Positions 33,931 through 43,513 are shown, numbered from the stretch's first letter. The stretch: 64,000 bases of DNA from Peribacillus frigoritolerans (GCF_030676415.1 NZ_JAUUTW010000010.1:62001-126000), one strand, 5' to 3'. A program made the numbers and translations. The notes: generated by a model from the sequence alone, not told the origin.

Positions 33931-34605
33931 TCAATTATATGATTTTGCACCTAAATATCTTTTTGACCAATAGCTATTATTCATCGAAGTAATACTTACA
34001 CCTTTGGAGGAGGAACTATGAATGAATTGGTTCCCTCCGATATAAATGCCCGCATGAGAAGCGCCAGGTTTATAGGTTTCAAAAAACACAAGATCACCAA
34101 CTTTTGGCGAAGAAACCTTTTTCCCCTTCTTATATATTTCTGCAACAGTTCTAGGCAAAGTCACATCGGTACTTTTACCGAAAACATATTTTAAAAATCC
34201 GCTGCAATCAAAACCTTTAGGCGTACTCCCTCCCCATACATAGCGCACACCCAAATATTTTTTAGCGTTATTTACCAGGTTTGTAGATGAATTGCCGTTT
34301 GCCGTTTGCGCAGTTCGTTTCGTAATCCCCAAAGCCTTAAATGTATTCGGACCTGCAATACCGTCAGCTTTCAAGCCTTTGCTTTTTTGAAATTTAACTA
34401 CTGAACTTTTAGTGATTGTCCCAAAATATGTCGTGGTGTTTTTATTAGTGAAGTACCCTTTGTCCTTTAAAACCCCTTGTAATTTTTTTACTTCGGTATG
34501 AGTCATTCCACTTTTTAACGTACGATCTCCTAATGCAGCATTACTAACCAACGGATTTGATAGTAACAATCCCGTCACTACAGCTGAAGCTATTATTTTT
34601 TTCAT
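33931..34605 (-). CDS. Secreted NlpC/P60 peptidoglycan endopeptidase with PG-binding domain
   Basis: 224 aa: signal peptide (KKIIASAVVTGLLLSNPLVSNA), a PG_binding_1 domain (SGMTHTEVKKLQGVLKDKGY, then DGIAGPNTFKALG, about 32-93), then an NlpC/P60 domain with catalytic C134 in GFDCSGF and H184 in ASHAGIYIG, and H196 as third residue. Cleaves gamma-D-Glu-diaminopimelate bonds in wall peptides. GGGGGAAA site; monocistronic. Confidence 0.9.
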   Translation of the reverse strand: MKKIIASAVVTGLLLSNPLVSNAALGDRTLKSGMTHTEVKKLQGVLKDKGYFTNKNTTTYFGTITKSSVVKFQKSKGLKADGIAGPNTFKALGITKRTAQTANGNSSTNLVNNAKKYLGVRYVWGGSTPKGFDCSGFLKYVFGKSTDVTLPRTVAEIYKKGKKVSSPKVGDLVFFETYKPGASHAGIYIGGNQFIHSSSSKGVSITSMNNSYWSKRYLGAKSYN

Positions 34606-35054
34606 TTGCTATTTCCCCCGAATAAATTCTCTTTTTTATAATTCTATCATCCTTAAGTGACACACATATTTTCCTAAATTTACATTATCATTACAAAATT
34701 ATGCAGAATATGTGCATAAATGACAAAATACTCATAATCAGAAACATCCTCCATAAATTGATATATCTATAGTTCATCTTAAAATTAAATTCAATTTTAT
34801 GTAATCTTCTTAATTTCTACATATTTTGTTGTTGTGGTTTTTTTTAGTACCTTAAAAATTTTCAAGGAATTGTTAAGTATCTAGATTACATTTCATTTAA
34901 ACTACTAGTTTCTTTATTTTTCAGAGTATCATTGCTAGGAATAAATCCCCAACAAATTTATTGGCCGTTATATGTAAAATTATCCTATGGGTAAATGCAT
35001 TATATGCTTTTTGGGGCATAAAAAAAGCTTACTTCTAATCACTTTTAGCTTTAA
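34606..35054. other. AT-rich intergenic, no gene
   Basis: About 450 bp upstream of the NlpC/P60 gene; no ORF with a start signal, no recognised structure. Confidence 0.5.
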
Positions 35055-35165
35055 CTAATGTTTGGCTGGCAGGGCACCTTCCCTTTGAATAGATTCATAG
35101 TATTTTTCCTGACTCTTTTTATTTTGCATTTGAATCTTTTTAACTTGTTCAGATGTTTGTTTGCC
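35055..35165 (-). pseudogene. Short gene relic
   Basis: A 36-codon minus-strand frame without start reads GKQTSEQVKKIQMQNKKSQE and ends EGALPAKH-stop. Lysine/glutamine-rich helix; protein-like but unassigned. Confidence 0.25.
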
Positions 35166-35324
35166 CCCAAGTTAAATACCTGGTTTTTCCAACCTTAACT
35201 TCATAAATGTTTTGTTCCAATTTCCCCCACACTCCAGAAGTCGTACCAAAAAAAGGCTACACCTAATAGGTACTAGCCCCCTCCTAAAAACTGTACTTGA
35301 AACGAAAACACAATATAATACTGG

Positions 35325-35357
35325 AAAAAACACTGAAACGACGAAGTCATTTCAGTG
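35325..35357 (-). terminator. Terminator of the acyl-CoA dehydrogenase gene
   Basis: CACTGAAA / TTTCAGTG stem followed on the minus strand by TTTTTT, 28 bp past the stop. Confidence 0.7.
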
Positions 35358-35384
35358 CCATCAAAAAAATATCCGAATACGAAC

Positions 35385-36527
35385 TTAATAAAGAGCTGAC
35401 TTTGCGAGCATGGTGATTGTCGCATCATCCATCGGAGGATTATGAAGTCCTGCGCGTACATCCCTATAATAACGTTGCAGGGGATTATTTCGTTGTAAAC
35501 TTTTGGCTCCGACGACTCTCATCGCTTTATCGACGATGGAAATCGATTTGTTGACGACTGATAACTTAACAGCACCCAATTGCTTCGATAATTCATCATG
35601 ATCTTCAGGGTGCCGCACCCATTTTTCTGCGACAGAGTAGAGGAAATGGTGTGCTTCGCCCAATTCCAGTTCCATCTCCCCAATTGTCCGTTGAACATTC
35701 GGAAGGTCCCTGATTGGTCCTGGTAAGCTATTGGGAGAATAGGTTTTCGCAAATTCGACTGCGTAATTTCTTGCAGCCACTGCGATTCCCAAGTAGCAAG
35801 CCGGTATATGTAATAGCCACGCTTCAGGTTTTCTTTTTTCACCAGGATTGCTTTTCATGACATAATACTTTTCAGGCAGGCTGACGTCATTTAACACCAA
35901 ATCATGACTTCCCGTTCCCTGCATGGAAATCATATCCCAAGTTTCTTCTATACTTACCCCAATTACATCACGATGAACTAAAAAGGTGCCTAGCCGCTCA
36001 TCCTCGGGAACCCATGCCGTTACTAGAAAAATATCAAGGACGGGAGAGAGTGTAGTAAAAGTCTTTCTGCCATTCAAATACCATTTTCGACCCTTTTTGA
36101 TAGCGATCGTTTCAGGAAGGCCTCCGCGCGTCGGGCTGCCCGTTCCAGCTTCAGATGCTGCCGTGTTGATGAGAGCGCCTTTCGACACTTTATCAAACAA
36201 TTCATTCATGACTCCTTTTTCCCATGGTCTCTTCTCCGTTAAGGATAGGACCGTTCCGACATGCCAGCCTATTCCTAAGGCTGTTGAGCCGCAATATTGA
36301 GCAATTTTTTCTTGGCATAGGAGAAAATCATATAAGGAACCGCCGTATCCTCCATCCTCTTTTGCTAACGTTAATTGGGGATATCCGAATTCTTTTAACT
36401 CCTGAATGTTTTCAAAAGGAAATCCCTTTGAATTATCAAGTGCTTCAGATCGGCCGGAAAAGGACTGGATCGCTTCCTCTAATTTTTGTATATATTCTTT
36501 TTGCTTCTGTGATTGAAAAAATGACAT
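35385..36527 (-). CDS. Acyl-CoA dehydrogenase family flavoenzyme
   Basis: 380 aa from MSFFQSQ (GGAGGG 9 bases upstream; a longer in-frame ATG at 36554 has no site). The N-terminal helical part carries GGYGGSLYDFLLCQE, the middle strand domain TAASEAGTGSPTRGG and WYLNGRKTFTTLSP, and the C-terminal helices MRVVGAKSLQRNNPLQRYYRDVRAG. The usual catalytic glutamate region is not of the classical form, so it may be one of the acyl-CoA dehydrogenase-like monooxygenase/desulfurase relatives rather than a beta-oxidation enzyme. No electron-transfer partner lies nearby. Substrate unknown. Confidence 0.8.
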   Translation of the reverse strand: MSFFQSQKQKEYIQKLEEAIQSFSGRSEALDNSKGFPFENIQELKEFGYPQLTLAKEDGGYGGSLYDFLLCQEKIAQYCGSTALGIGWHVGTVLSLTEKRPWEKGVMNELFDKVSKGALINTAASEAGTGSPTRGGLPETIAIKKGRKWYLNGRKTFTTLSPVLDIFLVTAWVPEDERLGTFLVHRDVIGVSIEETWDMISMQGTGSHDLVLNDVSLPEKYYVMKSNPGEKRKPEAWLLHIPACYLGIAVAARNYAVEFAKTYSPNSLPGPIRDLPNVQRTIGEMELELGEAHHFLYSVAEKWVRHPEDHDELSKQLGAVKLSVVNKSISIVDKAMRVVGAKSLQRNNPLQRYYRDVRAGLHNPPMDDATITMLAKSALY

Positions 36528-36642
36528 GAAGATCATCCCTCCTGTAGTAAACAAAATCCTGAACCATCCAGCAGCAGAAACAGAACTGCGAACTCCACTT
36601 TATCATATCACCATAGTGTAGTTTATGGTTTGAATCTGCCCA

Positions 36643-37890
36643 TTAAGAGTCAATGTCTTCATTTTTATAATCTTTGTTCGCGTTCTTGTAAGCTTCCTTC
36701 GCCTGATCAATATCTTTGTTTTCGAGAAAGTAGGCTATCGCTGCTTGCCCGATTCCATATGTGACGGCGCCCGCCACCGCACCGGAAACGGCTAGACCAG
36801 CTCCTGGGATGAAACGGACTGCAGCCCTGACACCTTCCCTGACAAGGAGACCGATTCCAACATTGATCCCTAATGCTGCAATGAATTCACTTGCCGTTTT
36901 TATATTGATTTCTTTATCCGCGATAAACCCAATCACCACAATCATCAAACCTTGAATGCCGGTCAAAATGGGAAAATCGGCAAAAGGAATTGGTTCTGCA
37001 CCGACTAAACCTGCGATTGCCGTAAACGTTCCCACTATCGTCCGCGCGAATTTCTTCTTAACGAATTGGCTCTGCATCGCTTTGGCGGTCTTCAGCTTCG
37101 CTTCACTGGGTAAGGCCTCGATCAAGTAATCAGAAAGCAAATCAATGTTCCAACGCATATCATATTCAATATTTCCGCTTTCATCAAAATCTATATACGA
37201 ACAAATAGGAATGATGTTCAAAAGTGGTATTTCACTCTCTTTAAATCGTTTTGACATCAAAGCGATGGCTTCATCAATATTCTGTTTTTTCTTAGGGTTG
37301 GCATCAAAAGGTACTTGTTTATAATGTGGCGGATCTAATTCATCCACTTGGGTGACCACACAGATGACGGGTACATCATAATGGTGGTTCTCTTTAACGA
37401 TCTTACGCAGCTTATTCAATTCTTGTAAATCTTCTTCAATCCGTGAATCCGTTTCTTTTGCTTTAATCAAGAAAAGAAACACATCAGGCTGTTCTTCGGT
37501 TACCGCTTTTATCAACTCACCCATGGGTGTTTCTTCTTCAAACTCTTCCGTAGGAGCTTCACTCTCACCCAGCCCGCGTGAGTCCAGCAAACGAATTTTG
37601 GGCACGGAATCATTCGGGTACCATAGCCATTTTCCCTTACCCGTTCCAGATTTAACGGAACTGACATATTGCCGTTCCTGACCAAACATCGCATTGATCA
37701 GTGACGATTTGCCGGAACCACGCCTTCCGACAAGAGCAATTCGCGGTTCCCTTGCATCTACTGTCATCGTTTTAAGCTTTAAGAGCTGGTCGAGCATTTT
37801 ATTCTTTTTCACTTGTGAAATGGGCAGCTTATCTACCTGGCCTTTAATGAAACGAAATATGCTTCCCATTTCATCGTGTTTTTCCACCAT
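36643..37890 (-). CDS. Membrane-associated GTPase (Era/50S-type G domain plus hydrophobic tail)
   Basis: 415 aa. G1 VGRRGSGKSSLINA (about 55-68), a switch region followed by G3 LLDSRGLGE (in place of DxxG, D and G remain), G4 VTQVDELD (TxxD form of NKxD) and a G5-like IPICSY. After residue 270 come hydrophobic glycine-rich segments (TFTAIAGLVGAEPIPF; GLMIVVIGFIADKE; then GAGLAVSGAVAGAVTYGIG) resembling DUF697-type tails, then a charged C-terminus. Start at ATG 37890 from AAGGGGG. Such proteins are stress- or membrane-linked GTPases of unknown role. It is 116 bp downstream of the winged-helix regulator on the same strand. Confidence 0.75.
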   Translation of the reverse strand: MVEKHDEMGSIFRFIKGQVDKLPISQVKKNKMLDQLLKLKTMTVDAREPRIALVGRRGSGKSSLINAMFGQERQYVSSVKSGTGKGKWLWYPNDSVPKIRLLDSRGLGESEAPTEEFEEETPMGELIKAVTEEQPDVFLFLIKAKETDSRIEEDLQELNKLRKIVKENHHYDVPVICVVTQVDELDPPHYKQVPFDANPKKKQNIDEAIALMSKRFKESEIPLLNIIPICSYIDFDESGNIEYDMRWNIDLLSDYLIEALPSEAKLKTAKAMQSQFVKKKFARTIVGTFTAIAGLVGAEPIPFADFPILTGIQGLMIVVIGFIADKEINIKTASEFIAALGINVGIGLLVREGVRAAVRFIPGAGLAVSGAVAGAVTYGIGQAAIAYFLENKDIDQAKEAYKNANKDYKNEDIDS

Positions 37891-38006
37891 CACTCATTCC
37901 CCCTTGTTATGAAGTGTTTTAAGGAACATTTACCCTCGAACGATTCAATTTAAGCCTGTAACTTCATTCTCCTTGCAAAATTAGGGGCTCCATTTCTTAA
38001 ATTCAT

Positions 38007-38759
38007 TTAACTCTTTTCTTTTAAGAACATTACGACACTTGCCATGTATTTTTGGATTTCCTGGACTTGAAAGGCGGCAGAATCCGCAATCTGTTTGTAA
38101 TGATGCTGTCCTTCATCGGTGATTCGTAAATACCTTTTAGTTCGTTTTTCACTTTCCCACCTGCCGACAAGAAGGCCGTTCTCTTCCATTTCATGAGATA
38201 AATCGTATAAATAGCCGTTTGAAGCGATCCAACCGAACTGATTTTTAAGCAGATCGCCAATTTCCCCCATGTAAATGGGCTTCTTAGTGAAAGCGGCTTT
38301 TAAAGTTACATAACGGACAAGGTCCTTTACCGATATTATTTTCGAGAAATACGACCTGTATTCTTCAGGAAGCTCATTAAGGACAGGTGGGTTTTCACCA
38401 GAACCCCTTAAATCGAACATGAAGCGATCAATGACCTTCTTAACTTCGGAAAACCGTTCCAGGAAATTTTCTTGGTACCATATGTAAAGCTCTTTGCCTT
38501 TTTCAGTAATTTGATAATAATTTCTTCCCTTATTCGTATATAATGATAGATGGTTGGATTCGACTAGCGTATTGGATATTTTACATAAATAGTCATAGCT
38601 ATGCACTTTTCCTGAGAACGTATTTTTTAGGTCCTGATGAATCGCCCTTGGATAATTCGCTTTTATTCTCAAAGAGTGAAGTAAGAAAATCGTTAAAAAT
38701 TCCCGCTGGCTTAACCCAACCGTTTCAACCGTTGCAGACAGTTTCTCCCCTTTCTTCAC
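38007..38759 (-). CDS. Double winged-helix (PadR-like) protein
   Basis: Two PadR-type helix-turn-helix units in one chain: the first in QREFLTIFLLHSLRIKANYP with wing YTNKGRNYYQITEKGKELY, the second in IGDLLKNQFGWIASNGYLYD with wing KRTKRYLRITDEGQHHY. The tandem layout would let a monomer bind like a dimer. I choose a GTG start at 38759 (AAGGGGG 8 bases upstream); the frame is open to 38840. It lies upstream of the GTPase gene and may control it. Target unknown. Confidence 0.65.
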   Translation of the reverse strand: MKKGEKLSATVETVGLSQREFLTIFLLHSLRIKANYPRAIHQDLKNTFSGKVHSYDYLCKISNTLVESNHLSLYTNKGRNYYQITEKGKELYIWYQENFLERFSEVKKVIDRFMFDLRGSGENPPVLNELPEEYRSYFSKIISVKDLVRYVTLKAAFTKKPIYMGEIGDLLKNQFGWIASNGYLYDLSHEMEENGLLVGRWESEKRTKRYLRITDEGQHHYKQIADSAAFQVQEIQKYMASVVMFLKEKS

Positions 38760-38957
38760 TGTCAAAACCCCCTTTATGTACTGTTTATATAACATATTAT
38801 TAATAATTTCTTCCTTCCCCTTATTATCCTGTGCTGCCACATAATAGTAAAGTTTTTAATGCCTAAATGCCTAGTACTAATTTTTCGAATTGAATCTATT
38901 GTGGGACTGGTGAATCCAGAATATTCTGTCGAGGTTTATCTTGAAATAGTTTAAAAT

Positions 38958-38998
38958 AAAAGAAGAAACGGCCCATGATAAGGCCGTTTCTTCTTTTT
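38958..38998 (-). terminator. Terminator of the methionine aminopeptidase gene
   Basis: AGAAGAAACGGCC / GGCCGTTTCTTCT stem immediately after the stop codon, T-rich on both sides. Confidence 0.8.
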
Positions 38999-39000
38999 GT

Positions 39001-39747
39001 TTACTGTTCCGTTAAAATGATCGGATCTTCTTTTGTTATGACGAGGGTATGTTCATATTGGGCGGAAAGCTTTCCATCTGCCGTTCTCGCCGTCCAGCCG
39101 TCTTGGTCCATTTTCATATGCCATGTTCCTGCATTCAACATTGGCTCGATCGTGATGACCATACCCTCTTTTAGACGGGCACCTTTACCTGGCTTACCAT
39201 AATGCAGGACGGTTGGGTCCTCGTGCATGGTTTTACCGATTCCGTGTCCTGTAAAATCGCGAACAACAGAAAACTTTTCACCTTCTGCATATGACTGGAT
39301 TGCATGCCCGATGTCCCCAAGACGATTTCCTGCCCTTGCAACTTCGATGCCTCTATATAAAGCATTCTTGGTTACATCCATTAAACGTTGAGCTTCATCG
39401 GAAACTTCACCGACTGCGTATGTCCAAGCTGAATCCGCCAAACCGCCGTTAAGGTTCACCACCATATCAATCGTAACGATGTCTCCCTCTTTCAGGGCTA
39501 TCTTTTGCGGAAAGCCGTGACATATTACATCATTCACGGATGCACACGTTGCATATTTGTAGCCATTATAGCCCTTTTGTTCAGGTGTAGCACCATGCTC
39601 TGCCAAGTACTTATCGACAAATTCTTCGATTTCCCAAGTCGTGATGCCCGGTTTTATCATTTTTGCGATTTCTCTATGCGTCGCAGCAAGAAGTTTGCCC
39701 GCTTCATGCATCAAATTTATTTCTCGTTCACTTTTAATGGTTATCAT
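39001..39747 (-). CDS. map: Methionine aminopeptidase, type I
   Basis: 248 aa from MITIKSEREI (AGAGG 7 bases upstream). Pita-bread fold with the five metal ligands in their usual settings: GDIVTIDMV, GLADSAWTYAVG, DFTGHGIGKTMHEDP, VITIEPML and YEHTLVIT. Removes initiator methionine. It stands apart from the ribosomal-protein cluster where the main map gene lies in Bacillus, so this is probably a second copy (MapB/YflG-like). Confidence 0.92.
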   Translation of the reverse strand: MITIKSEREINLMHEAGKLLAATHREIAKMIKPGITTWEIEEFVDKYLAEHGATPEQKGYNGYKYATCASVNDVICHGFPQKIALKEGDIVTIDMVVNLNGGLADSAWTYAVGEVSDEAQRLMDVTKNALYRGIEVARAGNRLGDIGHAIQSYAEGEKFSVVRDFTGHGIGKTMHEDPTVLHYGKPGKGARLKEGMVITIEPMLNAGTWHMKMDQDGWTARTADGKLSAQYEHTLVITKEDPIILTEQ

Positions 39748-39831
39748 GTAAAATCCTCTTTCGTTTTTAAACTTTTCTGATTGAGACTCCCTATTTATCA
39801 TATGCCTTTTTTTATATAAAAAGCAACCAAA

Positions 39832-39854
39832 AACCCGGTAAAAATCACCGGGTT
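39832..39854 (-). terminator. Hairpin terminator downstream of cdaS
   Basis: AACCCGGT / ACCGGGTT with TTTTT on the minus strand, 180 bp past the cdaS stop. Confidence 0.6.
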
Positions 39855-40036
39855 CATTAATTCATGACCTGTTCTGTATCTGTAATTCTGAGAAAAATAA
39901 GCTTTTGAATTACAAAATTGATAAAAATGGAAGCTAACTTTTACGTTTTCCTTTAAAAATTGCTCAATGATGATTTTTCCAGGGGGAATTACCTACAACA
40001 TTATTATCACCATGTGATTTAATTGTCTCAAAAATT

Positions 40037-40663
40037 CTATATAGGCCCATGAGTATTAATTGGGTATAGATTCCCATTTAACGCAAATGAAACTCTTCCT
40101 GTTTCCTCTGATACTACCAATACAAGGGCATCACTTCGTTCAGATAAACCTAATGCAGAGCGGTGGCGTGTTCCAAGTTTTTTTCCCCCTGTTGATCTGT
40201 CTGAAAGCGGGAGGACATTTGCTGCGGAAACAATCTGATTTTGACTGACTAAAACGGCACCATCATGCAGTGGATTTCCAGGGAAAAAAATTGATTCCAA
40301 TAAAGAATGGGTTAACTCCGCTCCTATTGAAATACCGGGTTGAATCAATGAATCAAGAGAATCTCCCCGTTGAATCACAATCAACCCGCCATGTCTCAAA
40401 TTCGACAAATTTTGTACACAAATTGATAATTCTGGATATTTGTCTGTAAACGGTGACAAATAACAGTTTAAATAAAATGTTGCTGCTTTCATATCGATGT
40501 ATATAAATTTATCCTTTATTTTCTCGAAATTTCCAAGAAGACAATAATTTTCATCACCCATTGCATCTAAGTTATCCTGTAATGCCGATATTACTTGGCG
40601 TAAATCCTCTTTTAACATTTGTTTCATTGGTGAAAAATCACAATGGCCATTATTCACAGGCAT
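40037..40663 (-). CDS. cdaS: Diadenylate cyclase CdaS (sporulation type)
   Basis: 208 aa: an N-terminal helical autoinhibitory part (1-60) and a DAC domain with D134-G-A in PLHDGAVL and the ATP-binding RHRSA (166-170) in GTRHRSALGLSE. Length and soluble two-helix N-terminus match B. subtilis CdaS, not the membrane CdaA or the DNA-scanning DisA. It makes c-di-AMP from two ATP in the forespore and is needed for efficient germination. GGGAGG precedes two possible starts (ATG 40663 or GTG 40657). Monocistronic. Confidence 0.9.
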   Translation of the reverse strand: MPVNNGHCDFSPMKQMLKEDLRQVISALQDNLDAMGDENYCLLGNFEKIKDKFIYIDMKAATFYLNCYLSPFTDKYPELSICVQNLSNLRHGGLIVIQRGDSLDSLIQPGISIGAELTHSLLESIFFPGNPLHDGAVLVSQNQIVSAANVLPLSDRSTGGKKLGTRHRSALGLSERSDALVLVVSEETGRVSFALNGNLYPINTHGPI

Positions 40664-40925
40664 GCACCTCCCTTTTATTATTTCACTCTCTTTTTTTCAA
40701 TATTGGCTTCTAAAAGACCACTCTTATTTTCCCTAGTTTTATTTATGCCTTGTTAAATTTATAATTATGAATGTACTTAAAGTTTGTCTTCACGATAATT
40801 AATTATTCATCTTTACTATCAATTCAGTAATGACTTTACATTTTTTTATGTCATATGGACAAGGTAAGAGAATAGATATATTAATGACCTGTTGAAAGAT
40901 ATCCTATAATAAGAGGTGGTATTAG

Positions 40926-41246
40926 GTGCCTAATGTAACAGTATTTGACCAAGGAACGTTTGAAGTTGAAATGGGAAAAAAATTAGTATTAGCATTGGAA
41001 GATAGCGGTATAAACATTCTCCACCGATGCGGCGGGAAGGCTAAATGTACAACTTGCAGAGTTGAAATATTGGCAGGAGATTTTTTGGAGGTCACACATA
41101 AAGAAAAAGAGATCTTTGAGGAAAAAGGAATGGAAGATCATTTGCGTTTATCTTGTCAAATTTACGTGAATGGAGACATAACCATTCGGCCGATCAAGAC
41201 GGTAGAAAACTCTGGAATTCCTGCTGGGCCAAGGCCTGCTGACTGA
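40926..41246 (+). CDS. Plant-type [2Fe-2S] ferredoxin
   Basis: 106 aa with four cluster cysteines C35, C41, C44 and C77 in HRCGGKAKCTTC ... LSCQIY, the C-x5-C-x2-C-xn-C pattern of the 2Fe-2S ferredoxins. GTG start after AGAGGTGG. Soluble electron carrier. No oxygenase or reductase partner is adjacent. Confidence 0.88.
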   Translation: MPNVTVFDQGTFEVEMGKKLVLALEDSGINILHRCGGKAKCTTCRVEILAGDFLEVTHKEKEIFEEKGMEDHLRLSCQIYVNGDITIRPIKTVENSGIPAGPRPAD

Positions 41247-41274
41247 ATAGTTTCATAAGTGTCTCAGTTTAATC

Positions 41275-41308
41275 AAAAAACATCAAAACAATTGTTTTGA
41301 TGTTTTTT
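41275..41308. terminator. Bidirectional terminator
   Basis: AAAAAACATCAAAACAA / TTGTTTTGATGTTTTTT perfect stem between the convergent ferredoxin and VOC genes. Confidence 0.85.
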
Positions 41309-41326
41309 AATCTTTAGCCAAAGGAA

Positions 41327-41707
41327 TTATTTCTTTTCCATGACCGCAAAGTAATTCTCTTCATTATCAGCAAAATTGAAGACTCTTCCAGATGGCATAT
41401 TTACAAGCTCCCCCACTTTGATATTCTTCTCTGAAAAGTCTTTATATAATTCATCAAGATTATCCGAGTAAAACATTAACGAAGGTGTATTAAGATTTAA
41501 TTCAGGCTGCATTTTAGCAATGAATTCCTTATTATGCAGGATGATACTCGTTTCTGCTTCCTTTGTTGGGGCTATTTCAATCCATCTTAGCCCTTGGCCA
41601 TTATCTTCTTCAGAAATTACGCTAAAACCGAATTTTTCCGTCCAAAATTTCAATGACTCGTCTTGGTTATTTACATATAACATAATTTGACCGACTTTAT
41701 TAATCAT
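41327..41707 (-). CDS. VOC (glyoxalase/bleomycin-resistance) superfamily protein
   Basis: 126 aa with the two beta-alpha-beta-beta-beta units of the vicinal oxygen chelate fold: QIMLYVNNQDESLKFWTEKF at the start and FNFADNEENYFAVMEK at the end. The short N-terminal strand-helix DESLKFW...LGFSV pattern is typical of YurT-like proteins. Metal ligands cannot be assigned with confidence. Function unknown. Confidence 0.8.
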   Translation of the reverse strand: MINKVGQIMLYVNNQDESLKFWTEKFGFSVISEEDNGQGLRWIEIAPTKEAETSIILHNKEFIAKMQPELNLNTPSLMFYSDNLDELYKDFSEKNIKVGELVNMPSGRVFNFADNEENYFAVMEKK

Positions 41708-41894
41708 TTGCTTCTCTCCCTTTCTGCTGGTTCCGTTATTATTTGAATCATTTATGTATAAGCATCATGTTGGTTGGAAATATATAACTGATTAAATCGT
41801 ATTATAAATGAAAGATTTAATCAATATTTACCAAAATTGAATTTTCAGGGAAGTTTTTGGACCTGCACAATTGCTTAAGAAAAGCAGTTATCTC

Positions 41895-42372
41895 TTACGA
41901 ATTTTGCTTAATTATTTCTTCTACATAATCCAAGAAATCTGTATGTGTCGAATTCCCATCCAGATATTGTGCGACCACAGTTAATGGTATGATAACTCTA
42001 TCTCTCTTTTTGGAGTAAAGAACCGTCTCTGATTTAATGCCCCTATGCACCCCATCAAGTGTAGAAGAAAAATGATATACAGAATCATATTCATACCATT
42101 TATAATCTAGATTTATATGCCTTCTTATAACTTCAGTAATATAAGAACCTATCCTATTCACAAAATTATCAAAATGCTGCTTTAAAAGTTCACTGTCCAT
42201 TTGAGTAGTACTTAATCTTTTCGTATAAGCATCTATATAGCGAATGCTTTCAATAGTGAAATCTAAATTTCTCTTTGTTAGGTTCTCTTGATCCCAAGTA
42301 TCTTTTGATTAATTTCGCAATGCCTTTTAAATCATTTTTTATTAATTTTGTTCTATTTAAGGAACCGAACAT
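41895..42372 (-). pseudogene. Hypothetical protein gene with a one-base insertion
   Basis: An ATG at 42372 with AAGGGG 9 bases upstream starts MFGSLNRTKLIKNDLKGIAK, but the frame ends at TGA after RFHY. Removing one A from the AAAA run at 42303-42306 joins it to an in-frame text DTWDQENLTKRN and on to the long ORF that ends at 41895 (YDSVYHFSSTLDG, VVAQYLDGNSTHTDFLDYVE). The repaired protein is 158 aa. Without repair a product could only start at the internal ATG 42200. No family recognised. Confidence 0.65.
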
Positions 42373-42525
42373 ATGACATTTCCCCTTTATTAATTATCTA
42401 AGTGTTAATTATAAGTCTACATCGGTAGATAAAAAAAGCTATGCAATCTTTATATACAGAAATTTGCAGGACTTTTAGATTTTTCACAGAACTTCTATAC
42501 AGAGTATTTCTCAAAGGAGAGTGAA

Positions 42526-42993
42526 ATGGTGGTTCTATCAAAAGAGGGTTTGTTAAATATATTGGAAGGCAACAGGAGCTTGACGTTGCGGGTGGTTGAA
42601 GCTTTCCCTGAAGAGGATTTGTTTCATTATACACCGGTCGGGAAGCTTCGCCCTTTCGCAGAGATGGTTAAAGAAATCATGAACATTGAGATTGGATATA
42701 TGCGTGGAATTGCACTTGGTGTTTGGGAGTATCCAGATTCGTTTGCTGGAATTTCTACAAAAGAGGAACTAGTATCTGCATGCGAAGCAGTAAGGGATGA
42801 TACTAGGAAACTGTGGGAGGAAATGACCGAGGAAAGACTTGGAGTGGTTGAAAAGGATCCTTTTTTCGGTCCCTCACAAAGCCACTTTGATAGACTTCAA
42901 TATGCTTTGGAAAATGAGATCCATCATAGGGGACAGGGTTATATCTATCTTAGAGCGCTCGGAATTGAACCACCGGAATTTTTCGTCAGGTAA
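42526..42993 (+). CDS. DinB/YfiT-like protein
   Basis: 155 aa four-helix bundle of the DinB family: the first helix RSLTLRVVEAFPEEDLFHY, the EIMNIEIGYMRG helix and the final NEIHHRGQGYIYLRALGIEP with the HHRGQ motif that supplies a metal-binding histidine. Such proteins are often bacillithiol-dependent transferases; a damage-inducible role is not shown here. AAAGGAG is 6 bases upstream. It lies 55 bp ahead of a VOC gene. Confidence 0.85.
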   Translation: MVVLSKEGLLNILEGNRSLTLRVVEAFPEEDLFHYTPVGKLRPFAEMVKEIMNIEIGYMRGIALGVWEYPDSFAGISTKEELVSACEAVRDDTRKLWEEMTEERLGVVEKDPFFGPSQSHFDRLQYALENEIHHRGQGYIYLRALGIEPPEFFVR

Positions 42994-43048
42994 TCATGCC
43001 ATATGTATTAAACTTGGAGCCATGAATAAAAAAATAGGAGTGAGACAA

Positions 43049-43462
43049 ATGTCAGTTGATGCATACCTTAATTTTAATGGGAATTGTCGAGAAGCAGTAG
43101 AGTTCTACGCAGAGGTTTTTGGGGAGGAACAACCAAATATCATGACCTTCGGGGAAACACCGCCTAATCCGGAATTTACCCTTCCAGAAGAAGCGAAAGA
43201 TTTAGTCATGCATACAAGGCTAACTATTAATGGAAGCAATATCATGTTTTCAGATACTTTCCCTGGTATGCCTTTTGTAGAAGGAAACAATATCAGCCTG
43301 GCATATGTCGGTAATGATTTGGATGATATTAAATCGATCTTTAACAAACTAAGTGAAGGCGGCACGGTTGGTCTAGAGCTACAAGAAACATTCTGGAGTA
43401 AAATGTACGGTCAGTTAACCGATAAATTCGGAATCCAATGGCAATTTAACTTCGAGAGCTGA
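43049..43462 (+). CDS. VOC family protein, PhnB-like
   Basis: 137 aa from ATG 43049 (GGAG 8 bases upstream). LNFNGNCREAVEFYAEVFGE, HTRLTINGSNIMFSDTFPG and WSKMYGQLTDKFGIQWQFN are the PhnB-type VOC signatures. Known members form dimers with unknown substrates. Possibly in an operon with the DinB gene (56 bp gap). Confidence 0.85.
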   Translation: MSVDAYLNFNGNCREAVEFYAEVFGEEQPNIMTFGETPPNPEFTLPEEAKDLVMHTRLTINGSNIMFSDTFPGMPFVEGNNISLAYVGNDLDDIKSIFNKLSEGGTVGLELQETFWSKMYGQLTDKFGIQWQFNFES

Positions 43463-43473
43463 GAAAGAAACTG

Positions 43474-43513
43474 GGATATAGAAACTTTTCACTGGTGAAA
43501 AGTTTCTATATCC
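43474..43513 (+). terminator. Rho-independent terminator
   Basis: GGATATAGAAACTTTTCAC pairs perfectly with GTGAAAAGTTTCTATATCC; a TTTTG tail follows. Ends the DinB-VOC unit. Confidence 0.85.
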
